Below are positions 21,466-29,387 of a DNA stretch of 58,102 bases, piece after piece (within the stretch, counting starts at the first letter, position 1; each line of letters begins with the position of its first letter). The notes beneath the pieces were generated by a model that was given only the letters and a program-made list of their open reading frames with translations, was not told where the DNA came from and did not search any database. Position numbers and translations under genes: made by a program. The stretch is taken from assembly GCA_947072905.1 (NCBI GenBank), contig CAMTKF010000010.1:1-58102 (forward strand), read 5' to 3'. Origin of the DNA: an uncultured Bacteroidales bacterium (GTDB lineage Bacteria; Bacteroidota; Bacteroidia; Bacteroidales; Muribaculaceae).

Positions 21466-23778
21466 TTAGAACAGATCGCGGGTGATGATATCATCCTTCC
21501 ACAGATGGTCTTTGGGGAAAGGCTTTCCGCCCCATGCTTTCTGCGAGGTTGTGGGCAGGGGAGCATCGGTCCAGAAGGGGTGTGTGGCGGGCAGACCCAG
21601 GGGCAGGAACGACAGCGAGGTCATGTAAAGCGAGCCGTTGTTGGTGTACCAGTCGGCCACATTGGGCTGACGGCCTGCGAAGCCTATGGTGAGGAATCCG
21701 CCGTCGTTAAAGTTTTCTTTGCCGTCAAACATGTTGTGCATCACCGATGTAAGGGCACCGCGCACCTGGCCGGGAGTAAGGCCTTCGGGCAGTTTGTCAT
21801 ACCAGGCCATAAGTGCCAGGGGCTGCATGGTGGCCATGCGGTAAGGTATTGAACGGCCGAATACGGGGAAGGTGCCTTCGGGCGAGATAAGACGTTCGAG
21901 TATGATGCTGAACTTGCGTGCGCGCTTCAGGGCACGGTCGTAGTATTTGCCGTAGTGTATGCGGGTGTAGCGGCCCGAGTCCTTCATGGCCTGGAGGGTT
22001 TCGAGATACATGGGATGGAATACGTAGCTGCTGTAGTAGTCGAAGGTGAAGAAGGGACCGTCGGCATACCAACCGTCGCCGGCATACCATTCCTCAACCT
22101 TGCGTATGGCCGAGTTTACGCGGTATTCATCGGGATCAGCGTCAATCTTGGCAAGGAAGCTTTCGATAATAGCAGAGAACAGCACCCAGTTGGTGTAGGG
22201 AGGATCCACGCGGCGCAGCTGTGTGAATTCCTCTATGTAGCGCTTCTTGGTAGTTTCGTCCAGGGGAACCCAGAGCTGATCGTATGCACGCAGGAAAGAT
22301 TCGGCCACGTAAGCGGCATCTACAAGAGCCTGTCCATGGCCGCGCCACAGCAGGTAGTCGGGACTATTGGGGTCAACGGCATTGGCGTAAGCCTTCAGAG
22401 CCCATTCGCGCAGCTGTTTGCGCTTGGCGCCTTCTTCGGTATCATCATCGGGGAGAGTGAGCCAGGGAGCGATACCGGCCATAAGGCGGCCGAATGTCTC
22501 CATGTAGGTCACACCCTTGTTGCGGCCGTCCCAGTTGGGGCTGACCTCAACTTTCATATTCTTCTGCAGGTTACCTTCGGCCATATTGCTCAGCACGGGA
22601 GCTGCCATCTTGTAGGCGAGGTCTACCCAGTAGGCGCGGTCGTTATTGGTCTCTTTTTCGAGGTGACGCACATACTCGCTGGCTGCGAGCAGGAATGCGC
22701 CGGTACCGAAGTTCGACACCGAGTTGCGGTCAACCACCTGTCCGGGGATGGCCTTTTCGCCTATAGGCTGCACATAGCCCACCGAGCCGTCTTTCTGCAG
22801 GGCTACCTTGCTCAGATATTCCCAGCCTTTCTTGGCGGCTTCGAGGTATTTGGGATCGGTGAGATAACCGTTGTTCACGCCCCAGAGCAGTCCGTAGGTG
22901 AAGAATGCGGTACCGCTGGTCTCGTAGCCGGGAGCATGCTCCTCGTCCATCATCGAGCGGCTCCAGTATCCGCCGGGCTGCTGTGTGGCAACCACGGCGT
23001 CGGCCAGCTTCTTGTACTTGTCTTCAAAGAACTTACGGTGCTTGTAGTCGGCGGGGAGGTCTTTGAGCACCTTGGCCAGACCGGCCAGAACCCAGCCGTC
23101 GCCGCGTGCCCAGAAGTCTTTCTTGCCGTTTGCGCTCTTGTGCTTGGGATACACATACTTGGCATCGCGGTAGTACAGGCCCTCTTCATTGTCGAGCATG
23201 ATGCTGTCGCTCACCAGAATATAGTCGTAGAGCTTGTCGAGATATTTGGGATTCTGGGTGATTTTATACATCTTGGTCATCACAGGCATCACCATATACA
23301 GGCCGTCGGCCCACCACCAGTAGTCGTTCTGAGGGGTCGACATCTGGTATTCCATCACTTCCTTGGCGCGGCGTATGCGCTTGTCGTCGGGAAGCAGGTT
23401 GTAGAGGTCGGCATAAGTCTGGAAACAGATCTGCCAGTCACCGAACATCACATAGTCGTCGCCTTCGCCGTATGTGCGGTATTTCCACTGCGATTTATCA
23501 TTGCTCTTGGCGCCTTTCCACTGATTGTGTTCGGCCCATTTTTCAGAATAATCGCGCCAGTCCTCATTAGCGGTAAGGAAGTAGGCTTCCATATTGCCGG
23601 TGTGGTAGGCGGCGTTGTCCCAGAAAGCATTATGCTCGGGCGAATGTGTCTGTTGCCAGTGATTGTTCACTTTGGCAATCATCTCACGTACAGCCTTTGA
23701 CTCCTTGGTGGGACCGGCCACAGCGACCGCCGACCCGGCGAGCAACAAAGCTGCAAATGCTAATAACTTGGTTTTCAT
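21466..23778 (-). CDS. GH105-DUF2264 (GH154) fusion, unsaturated uronyl hydrolase / glucuronidase type
   Basis: The 770-residue exported protein has a signal peptide ending near residue 22. Residues about 30-375 are an alpha/alpha barrel of GH105, which hydrolyses the unsaturated galacturonyl-rhamnose products of pectate lyases. Visible motifs are WWWADGLYMVMP (Asp158), GLYYRDAKYVY (Asp205) and FWARGDGWVLAGL (Asp227). Two of these Asp probably correspond to the known catalytic pair; alignment was by eye. Residues about 390-740 match DUF2264, now GH154, whose studied members include a beta-glucuronidase (NWDGRNKGVTYMETFGRLMAG, LLWRGHGQALVDAA, NWVLFSAIIE). The pairing could clear both a lyase-made unsaturated end and glucuronic acid caps from the same glycan. 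It follows the GH43 gene by 17 bases. Confidence 0.87.
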   Translation of the reverse strand: MKTKLLAFAALLLAGSAVAVAGPTKESKAVREMIAKVNNHWQQTHSPEHNAFWDNAAYHTGNMEAYFLTANEDWRDYSEKWAEHNQWKGAKSNDKSQWKYRTYGEGDDYVMFGDWQICFQTYADLYNLLPDDKRIRRAKEVMEYQMSTPQNDYWWWADGLYMVMPVMTKMYKITQNPKYLDKLYDYILVSDSIMLDNEEGLYYRDAKYVYPKHKSANGKKDFWARGDGWVLAGLAKVLKDLPADYKHRKFFEDKYKKLADAVVATQQPGGYWSRSMMDEEHAPGYETSGTAFFTYGLLWGVNNGYLTDPKYLEAAKKGWEYLSKVALQKDGSVGYVQPIGEKAIPGQVVDRNSVSNFGTGAFLLAASEYVRHLEKETNNDRAYWVDLAYKMAAPVLSNMAEGNLQKNMKVEVSPNWDGRNKGVTYMETFGRLMAGIAPWLTLPDDDTEEGAKRKQLREWALKAYANAVDPNSPDYLLWRGHGQALVDAAYVAESFLRAYDQLWVPLDETTKKRYIEEFTQLRRVDPPYTNWVLFSAIIESFLAKIDADPDEYRVNSAIRKVEEWYAGDGWYADGPFFTFDYYSSYVFHPMYLETLQAMKDSGRYTRIHYGKYYDRALKRARKFSIILERLISPEGTFPVFGRSIPYRMATMQPLALMAWYDKLPEGLTPGQVRGALTSVMHNMFDGKENFNDGGFLTIGFAGRQPNVADWYTNNGSLYMTSLSFLPLGLPATHPFWTDAPLPTTSQKAWGGKPFPKDHLWKDDIITRDLF

Positions 23779-23795
23779 GTCTTTTATGGTAATAA

Positions 23796-24884
23796 TTAAT
23801 CTTTTGTTATATAGGGGGTGCCGTCGGCATCAAACTTGATGGGGAGCCACAGATGGCGCGAGTCGGCCAGATTCTTGGGTCTCCACATATCGGCCATGAA
23901 GGTGTAGCGGTCGCCGAAGTGAGCCACGGCGGTGCTCTGAGAGTCGAAAGTGGTCTTGGCGCCCTCGCCGCGGCATGGATTGGGCAGCTGTGTCCAGTCA
24001 CCCATGATGTTGTCGGCCTTCATCAGGCGTGCCTCGTTGGGAGCCCAGCCTGTGCAGCCCGAGGCTATCATCCAGTAGGTGCCGTTGTGCTTGAACAGAG
24101 CCGGAGCCTCGTTGTGGCCGCCGGGGAAGATGCGTATGTATCGGCCGGTATGGCGGGTATAGGTTGAGTCGAGCTCGGCAATGTTGAGTGTGAGATTTTC
24201 CTCGGATGAATACACGTGATATGCCTTGCCGTCGTCGTCGACAAACACGGTCATGTCGCGGGCCATCTGTCCGCGGTCGTGGTCGCGCACGGTGAACATG
24301 CCTTTTTCTACGGCCTTGCGCCACTCGGGTGTCCACCATTCCATTTTCTCGGGCCATTTTATATTGCGGTATTCCTCGGGAAGATTTTCGGGATAGATAC
24401 CGGGATTTATACGGCCTGACTTGAGGTGAACAAAGGGACCTGTGGGCGAGTCAGACACAGCCACACCCGAGTAAGCCGAGCCGTAGCCCACGCCCTTCAT
24501 CTCGTGGTGGAACCACATCACAAACTTGCCTGTGGCGGGGTTGTAGACCACCTTGGGACGTTCGATGATGCAACCGCGTTCGAGCGGAGCGCCCACCGAG
24601 TCGGTCACACTCAGCACTATGCCTTTGTTGTCCCAGTTTTTCAGGTCGGTGGATGTATAACAAGCCACGCCCTTCTGTCCGCTGCCGGGGGTGCCGTCGC
24701 CGCGGTGCTCGCCATACCAGTAGTATGTGCCGTCGTGGAGCAGTATGGCTCCGCCGTGGGCATTGATATGCTTGCCGTCAGAGGCAAGGAAGGGTTCGCC
24801 GGTCACGGTAGGCATGACAGGCTCGGCGGCTCGGCCCATCAGTCCGGCCACGATTAGCAATGCTAATGTCAATAACTTTCTCAT
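23796..24884 (-). CDS. GH43 of subfamily 24/34 type, probable exo-beta-1,3-galactanase
   Basis: Five-bladed propeller glycosidase with a signal peptide (cleavage near GRAAE, residue 20). The sequence pattern closely follows characterised exo-beta-1,3-galactanases: INAHGGAILLHDGTYYWYGE, then IIERPKV (Glu108), FVMWFHHE, GHNEAPALF (Glu259), ASGCTGWAPN, DSQSTA (Gln316) and MADMWRP. The Glu/Glu/Gln set in place of the usual Asp/Asp/Glu is the mark of the GH43_24 group, in which a Gln replaces the catalytic base. That comparison is from memory. Substrate would be the beta-1,3-galactan backbone of type II arabinogalactan. Length 362. The gene starts 8 bases after the regulator stop codon and is likely co-transcribed with it. 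Confidence 0.85.
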   Translation of the reverse strand: MRKLLTLALLIVAGLMGRAAEPVMPTVTGEPFLASDGKHINAHGGAILLHDGTYYWYGEHRGDGTPGSGQKGVACYTSTDLKNWDNKGIVLSVTDSVGAPLERGCIIERPKVVYNPATGKFVMWFHHEMKGVGYGSAYSGVAVSDSPTGPFVHLKSGRINPGIYPENLPEEYRNIKWPEKMEWWTPEWRKAVEKGMFTVRDHDRGQMARDMTVFVDDDGKAYHVYSSEENLTLNIAELDSTYTRHTGRYIRIFPGGHNEAPALFKHNGTYWMIASGCTGWAPNEARLMKADNIMGDWTQLPNPCRGEGAKTTFDSQSTAVAHFGDRYTFMADMWRPKNLADSRHLWLPIKFDADGTPYITKD

Positions 24885-24892
24885 TGATTGAT

Positions 24893-27800
24893 TTATTTGT
24901 TTTTTTGGGCTGCGACGTATTCCGACGCCGTCATGCCGAATTCTTTTTTAAATGCTTTTGCAAATGATGAATGCGAGCCGAAACCTGTCTGAAATGCTAT
25001 ATCAGTGATATTAAGTCCCGAATTAATCAGCATTTCGGCAGCACGTCCGAGCCTCACCCGGCGTATATACTCGTTGGTCGACACTCCCACTATCGCCATT
25101 ATCTTGCGGTAGAGCGTAGAGCTGCTCATACACATCTTGTCGGCCAGAAAAGCCACGCCGAGTTCTTCGTACGACAGATTTTCATTGATAATGGTGCGAA
25201 TCTTGTCTATGAATTCGCGGTCGAGGGAGTTTAGTGTCTGTGATACATCTTCGTTTTCTTCCATTGGTTCTTTTGAGGGCTCGTCCGAACCCTGATTAAT
25301 GACTGTTTTGGCCTCTGAGAGCAGGGCGGCGGCTATGCGGCGGCGTGCTCTCAGCAGATTATTGATTCTATTTACCAGAAGCTTGGCGCTGAAGGGTTTG
25401 GTGAGATATGAATCGGCTCCCGACTCATATCCCTCTTCCTTGTCGCGGAGGGAATCTTTGGCGGTGAGGAGAATCACGGGGATATGGCTGGTGAGAATGT
25501 CTTCCTTGATGGCGCGGCACATTTCTATACCGTCCATCTCGGGCATCATTATATCGCTTATCACAATATCGGGATGCTTGGTCTGCACGGCGTGCAGCCC
25601 TTCAAGACCGTTCTTGGCAGTCAACACATCGAAATCGCCCGACAGGGTCTGTGTGATATATTCGCGTATATCCACATTATCCTCCACCACAAGCAGCCTC
25701 AGACGGCGGTCGGTGGCGGCGTCGGCATCGTCGTGCGGCTCCGAGGGTTTCTTGCTCACGTCCTCTACCCCGTGCAGGGCTTCGGGATAGATATTGTCGG
25801 TGAGCAGCGACAGGGTGAAGGCCGAGCCGCGACCCTCTTCCGACTCCACATTTATCGTGGCCTGATGCAGGTCGGCCAGACTCTTTACAAGGGCAAGGCC
25901 TATGCCGGTGCCCGATGCCTGGTGGGCGCCGTTCACCTGATAGTAGCGGTCGAATATATGTTCAAGTCCTTCTTTTGCAATGCCGTAGCCTGTGTCTTCC
26001 ACCCTTATGATGCTGTGGCGCACGCCCCCGGCATCGGTTTCTATGTGGTACGACAGGGTGATACAGCCCTTTGAGGTGTACTTCACGGCGTTGCTCAACA
26101 GATTGTTGAGTATGATGGTTATCATTTCCGAATCGAAGTATATAGGCTCGTCATTGCCTTCGATATCCATTATAAACTCCACATCGGGGTTGCGGTTAAG
26201 TTCCTTGAAGCGCAGGCCTATCTCGCGTATATAGTTGCTGAGCAAGCCTTTCTTCACTATCAGGCGGCGGTTTTGGGTCTCGGTCTTGCGGAACTCGAGT
26301 ATGCCGTTGATCAGTCCGAGCAGCGAGTTCGAGCTGTCGCGTATCATCTGCAGCTTGTATGAGTATTGCTTGGGCATGGCAGGGTCGCTCACCATATCCT
26401 CCAGCGGGCCCAGTATCAGGGTGAGCGGCGTGCGCAGCTCGTGGGTGATATTGGTGTAGAAGCGCAGGCGTTCCTCGTTGAGCTGCTGGCGATTGGCATT
26501 TTCGGCCACTTCCACGGCCAGGCGCTGCTTCATCTCCACGCGACGTTTGTACGAACGGGCTGTCAGTATAATCAGAATCAGGGCTATAATACCGTATATG
26601 GTCTTTGCCCACCATGTAAGATAATATGGCGGGGCTATCTCGAGGTACAGAATTGTCTTGGGCTCGCTCCAGTTGGTACCTTTATGACGCTGGCGCACCC
26701 TGAAGCTGTATTTGCCCGGGGGCAGATTGCGGTACAGGGCCACATTGTCGCCCGAGGTCTCGGTCCACACATCGTCCACACCCTCCATATTGTAGGCAAA
26801 GTCGGTGCGGCGAGCCATTGCGTGGTCGAGCACGTTGAAGGTGATGCGGAAGGTATTCTGGTCGTAGGGCAGCTTGATTTTATCCGAATTGGGATGCACG
26901 TCCACCACGGTTTCCTTATTCTTGCGTTCGGTAAGCACGGTGAAGGCCGTCAGGGCAATGGCCGGCTCGGCAATCGAGGTCTCTATGCTGCCGGGATTGA
27001 GCGATATCAGGCCGTTGTTTGATGCGAAGTATATGCGTCCGTCGTTATCCACCGCCGAGCCGCGCTCGAAGAACGAATTGAGCGGAGTCTCGCTCGTATC
27101 ATGGTAAAACGACAGTTCTTCGGTCTTGAAATTGTAGTGGGCTATCCCCTTGTTGGTGCTCACCCATATATTGTGGGCATAGTCTTCCTCGATAGACAAC
27201 ACATGATTGATGCCGGCGCGCTTCAGCACGTTGATTTCGGTGAATTTGTCGGGATGCTCGGCGTCGGGGAAATACAGCAGGCCGTCGCGTGTGGCCACCC
27301 ACATCAGCCCGCGCGAGTCGCACATCAGGGTATTGACAGCGTTTGAGGGGAAACCGGTATCATGATTGAAGTCGGCTATCTTGTTGCCTACCGGGTCAAA
27401 CACACTCACGCCATTGCCGAATGTACCCACCCACATGCGGCCGCGTCGGTCCATGGCTATGGTCTGCACTATGCGGTCTTCGAGCTGGCTGTTTATGTCG
27501 GCGGCCTCGCGTATGGTGCCGTTTTCGTAGATGAATATGCCGTTTACGGTACCTATCACAAGGCGACCTTCGTTGTCTATGAGGAATGTGCGCACATCCT
27601 CGGGCACGCCCTCCACCGAGGTAAAGCGGTTAGTATCAGGATCGTAACACAGGTCGCCGCGCTCAGATGTGGCCAACCACACCTTGCCGTCTCGGTCTAT
27701 GGCAAGGTCGTAGATAAACACGCGCGCGCCCTCGTTGTTGCCGGGCAGCACATAGCGCTTCATATTTCCGTCCTTGGCGCGTATCAGCTCGTTCTCGCCA

Positions 27801-28966
27801 CCCATCCACACGCTGCCGTCAGTGTCGGTCACACAGTTCCATACGGGCAGGTAATATGAATGGCCGGGGCCTGACGAAAGGTACTCCATGCGGTCGAAAA
27901 TAGGGTCGAGGTGGTCTATGACGTCCACCCCGGCGCGATAATGTCCCATCCATATATTGCCGAACGAATCCTGATATATTGTATATACGTAGGGGCTCGA
28001 AAGGCCGTCGGGCGCACCGCCCACGGGCAAGGTGCGGAAGTCGGCCTTGCTGATGTCTGAATAAGTGTAACTCTTGGGATTGAGGATACTTACCCCACCC
28101 TGCGAGGTGCCGAACCACAGCTCGCCGTCGGCCATGCGGTGTATGTCCCACACTTTGCCGAGGGCTATAGAGGCGGGATTGTCGGGGTCGTGCTCAAAGC
28201 GTATGAATGTGCCGTTGTCTGGATTGAACAGAGCCGCACCCTTTTCAGTGCCGAGCCATACCGACCCTCCGGGGTCCACGCTTATCGAATATACGTCATC
28301 GCCGGGCAGCGAGGCCGGGTCTGAGGCCTTGTGCCTGTAGTTTTTGAGGGTGTTGGTTTTGGTATCTATCACACTGAGACCGTTGCCCACGTGGCCGGCA
28401 AACAGCAGGCCGTCAGAGCCTTCGGCCATAGTCCATACCCGCCCGGGGATTCCGGGCAGTGTATTCACGTCATAATTGCGCATTTGGCCGGTGACCGGGT
28501 TGTAGTACTGTACTCCGTAGTGGTAGTGAGTCAGCCACAGGCCTCCGTCGGCAGCGGGAATCACCGAGGTGGTGGCCACCGAGAGCAGGCTGTCATTCTC
28601 CACCGGCTCTATGAGACCGGTGCGGCAGTCATACCGTGCCAGGCCATTGCGCTGGGTGGCGATGTAAAGGCTGTAAGGGTCGGCGGCACACACGGCCAGG
28701 CCGTTAAGCTCGTTCCCGCTCAGCCCCGAATTGTCTTTGTTGTAGTTCACGAATCCATGACCGTCAAAGCGGCTGAGGCCGTCGTTGGTGGCAACCCACA
28801 GATATCCGTCGCGGTCCTGAGCCATGGCACGCACATAGCCGTTGGCAAGCCCTGAAGACACACCGAAGTTGTGCACCTTCATTGCATACGCCCCGCTGCC
28901 CGCGCACAGCATGGGCAGAAAGGACAATATTAACATGATCAGGCCTTTGATTTTGTACAGATTCAT
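24893..28966 (-). CDS. Hybrid two-component system regulator of the polysaccharide locus
   Basis: The start at 28966 is favoured by the -7 box at 28985 and begins a membrane-targeting sequence. The product has 1357 residues. In order: signal/anchor; a periplasmic double seven-bladed propeller with Reg_prop repeats (DRDGYLWVATNDGLSRFD, GNIWMGHYRAGVDV, RGLMWVATRDGLLYF) to about residue 690; a Y_Y_Y domain; a membrane helix near 786-805; HisKA with phospho-His in THELRTPLTL (about 842); HATPase (NNLLSNAVKY, GTGIGLALV); receiver with phospho-Asp in VISDIMMPEMDG (about 1086-1205); and an AraC HTH (about 1250-1357). It senses an oligosaccharide in the periplasm and activates the locus. Divergent from susC, with a 421-base regulatory region between. 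Confidence 0.96.
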   Translation of the reverse strand: MNLYKIKGLIMLILSFLPMLCAGSGAYAMKVHNFGVSSGLANGYVRAMAQDRDGYLWVATNDGLSRFDGHGFVNYNKDNSGLSGNELNGLAVCAADPYSLYIATQRNGLARYDCRTGLIEPVENDSLLSVATTSVIPAADGGLWLTHYHYGVQYYNPVTGQMRNYDVNTLPGIPGRVWTMAEGSDGLLFAGHVGNGLSVIDTKTNTLKNYRHKASDPASLPGDDVYSISVDPGGSVWLGTEKGAALFNPDNGTFIRFEHDPDNPASIALGKVWDIHRMADGELWFGTSQGGVSILNPKSYTYSDISKADFRTLPVGGAPDGLSSPYVYTIYQDSFGNIWMGHYRAGVDVIDHLDPIFDRMEYLSSGPGHSYYLPVWNCVTDTDGSVWMGGENELIRAKDGNMKRYVLPGNNEGARVFIYDLAIDRDGKVWLATSERGDLCYDPDTNRFTSVEGVPEDVRTFLIDNEGRLVIGTVNGIFIYENGTIREAADINSQLEDRIVQTIAMDRRGRMWVGTFGNGVSVFDPVGNKIADFNHDTGFPSNAVNTLMCDSRGLMWVATRDGLLYFPDAEHPDKFTEINVLKRAGINHVLSIEEDYAHNIWVSTNKGIAHYNFKTEELSFYHDTSETPLNSFFERGSAVDNDGRIYFASNNGLISLNPGSIETSIAEPAIALTAFTVLTERKNKETVVDVHPNSDKIKLPYDQNTFRITFNVLDHAMARRTDFAYNMEGVDDVWTETSGDNVALYRNLPPGKYSFRVRQRHKGTNWSEPKTILYLEIAPPYYLTWWAKTIYGIIALILIILTARSYKRRVEMKQRLAVEVAENANRQQLNEERLRFYTNITHELRTPLTLILGPLEDMVSDPAMPKQYSYKLQMIRDSSNSLLGLINGILEFRKTETQNRRLIVKKGLLSNYIREIGLRFKELNRNPDVEFIMDIEGNDEPIYFDSEMITIILNNLLSNAVKYTSKGCITLSYHIETDAGGVRHSIIRVEDTGYGIAKEGLEHIFDRYYQVNGAHQASGTGIGLALVKSLADLHQATINVESEEGRGSAFTLSLLTDNIYPEALHGVEDVSKKPSEPHDDADAATDRRLRLLVVEDNVDIREYITQTLSGDFDVLTAKNGLEGLHAVQTKHPDIVISDIMMPEMDGIEMCRAIKEDILTSHIPVILLTAKDSLRDKEEGYESGADSYLTKPFSAKLLVNRINNLLRARRRIAAALLSEAKTVINQGSDEPSKEPMEENEDVSQTLNSLDREFIDKIRTIINENLSYEELGVAFLADKMCMSSSTLYRKIMAIVGVSTNEYIRRVRLGRAAEMLINSGLNITDIAFQTGFGSHSSFAKAFKKEFGMTASEYVAAQKNK

Positions 28967-28984
28967 GGTCAGTAGATTGTTTTG

Positions 28985-28992
28985 CAAATTTA
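28985..28992 (-). promoter_or_regulatory. -7 promoter box for the hybrid regulator
   Basis: TAAATTTG on the minus strand, about 18 bases before the ATG at 28966. It supports that start over the one at 29026. Confidence 0.6.
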
Positions 28993-29062
28993 ATAATTTA
29001 TGTGGAAACAGCATTGTCCGATTCAATAATACTTGTGTCGCAATCGTGCATTAACGACTTGC

Positions 29063-29091
29063 GCAAGATTTATGCACAATTTTGCAAGATT
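29063..29091 (+). promoter_or_regulatory. Candidate regulator-binding direct repeat upstream of susC
   Basis: GCAAGATT occurs at 29063-29070 and again at 29084-29091, a 21-base period (two helical turns), with further pairing of GTGCATT and ATGCACA around it. The repeat ends 30 bases before the susC -7 box, the right place for an activator such as the adjacent AraC-family hybrid regulator. Confidence 0.45.
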
Positions 29092-29120
29092 CAGACAATA
29101 GTTCGTATCACAATACATGT

Positions 29121-29129
29121 TAAATTTGC
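29121..29129 (+). promoter_or_regulatory. -7 promoter box for susC
   Basis: TAAATTTGC on the plus strand. It implies a leader of about 250 bases before the susC ATG, as is common for such loci. Confidence 0.6.
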
Positions 29130-29387
29130 ACTGCTAACGAAAATTATACATTTTCTAACACTTTTTTGGTAAAAAAATAATCCTAACACGTACATATCTC
29201 TAATATCTCTCTTCGTACGCCTCGGACCTTGACAGCAGCAGAAAAATAACAACAAGAAGGTAATTTTAAGGATAGAATTTAAATAAGGTGCAAATTCCAA
29301 GGTAAAAAAGATTGTTTGAGGCAGGCATACATTAATTAATAATAAAACCATGAGAACCAATTAACCAATCAATATTAATCAAAACCA
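29130..29387 (+). other. Long untranslated leader of susC
   Basis: AT-rich and without a convincing coding frame or strong hairpin; purine-rich towards the 3' end. It contains a four-codon ATG-to-stop at 29350 of doubtful meaning. It could be a site of antisense or post-transcriptional control, but no opposing promoter box was found. Confidence 0.4.

Noticed and set aside
21955-23700. Plus-strand open frame of 581 codons opposite the GH105-DUF2264 gene
   Set aside because: Same cause: a mirror of the codon bias in the real gene. No promoter box, ribosome site or domain.
29350-29364. Four-codon ATG-to-stop in the susC leader as a regulatory leader peptide
   Set aside because: Too short to carry a stalling signal and no attenuator hairpin lies after it.
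29130-29387. Antisense small RNA opposite the susC leader, as known for some loci
   Set aside because: No minus-strand -7 box or terminator was found in the leader.
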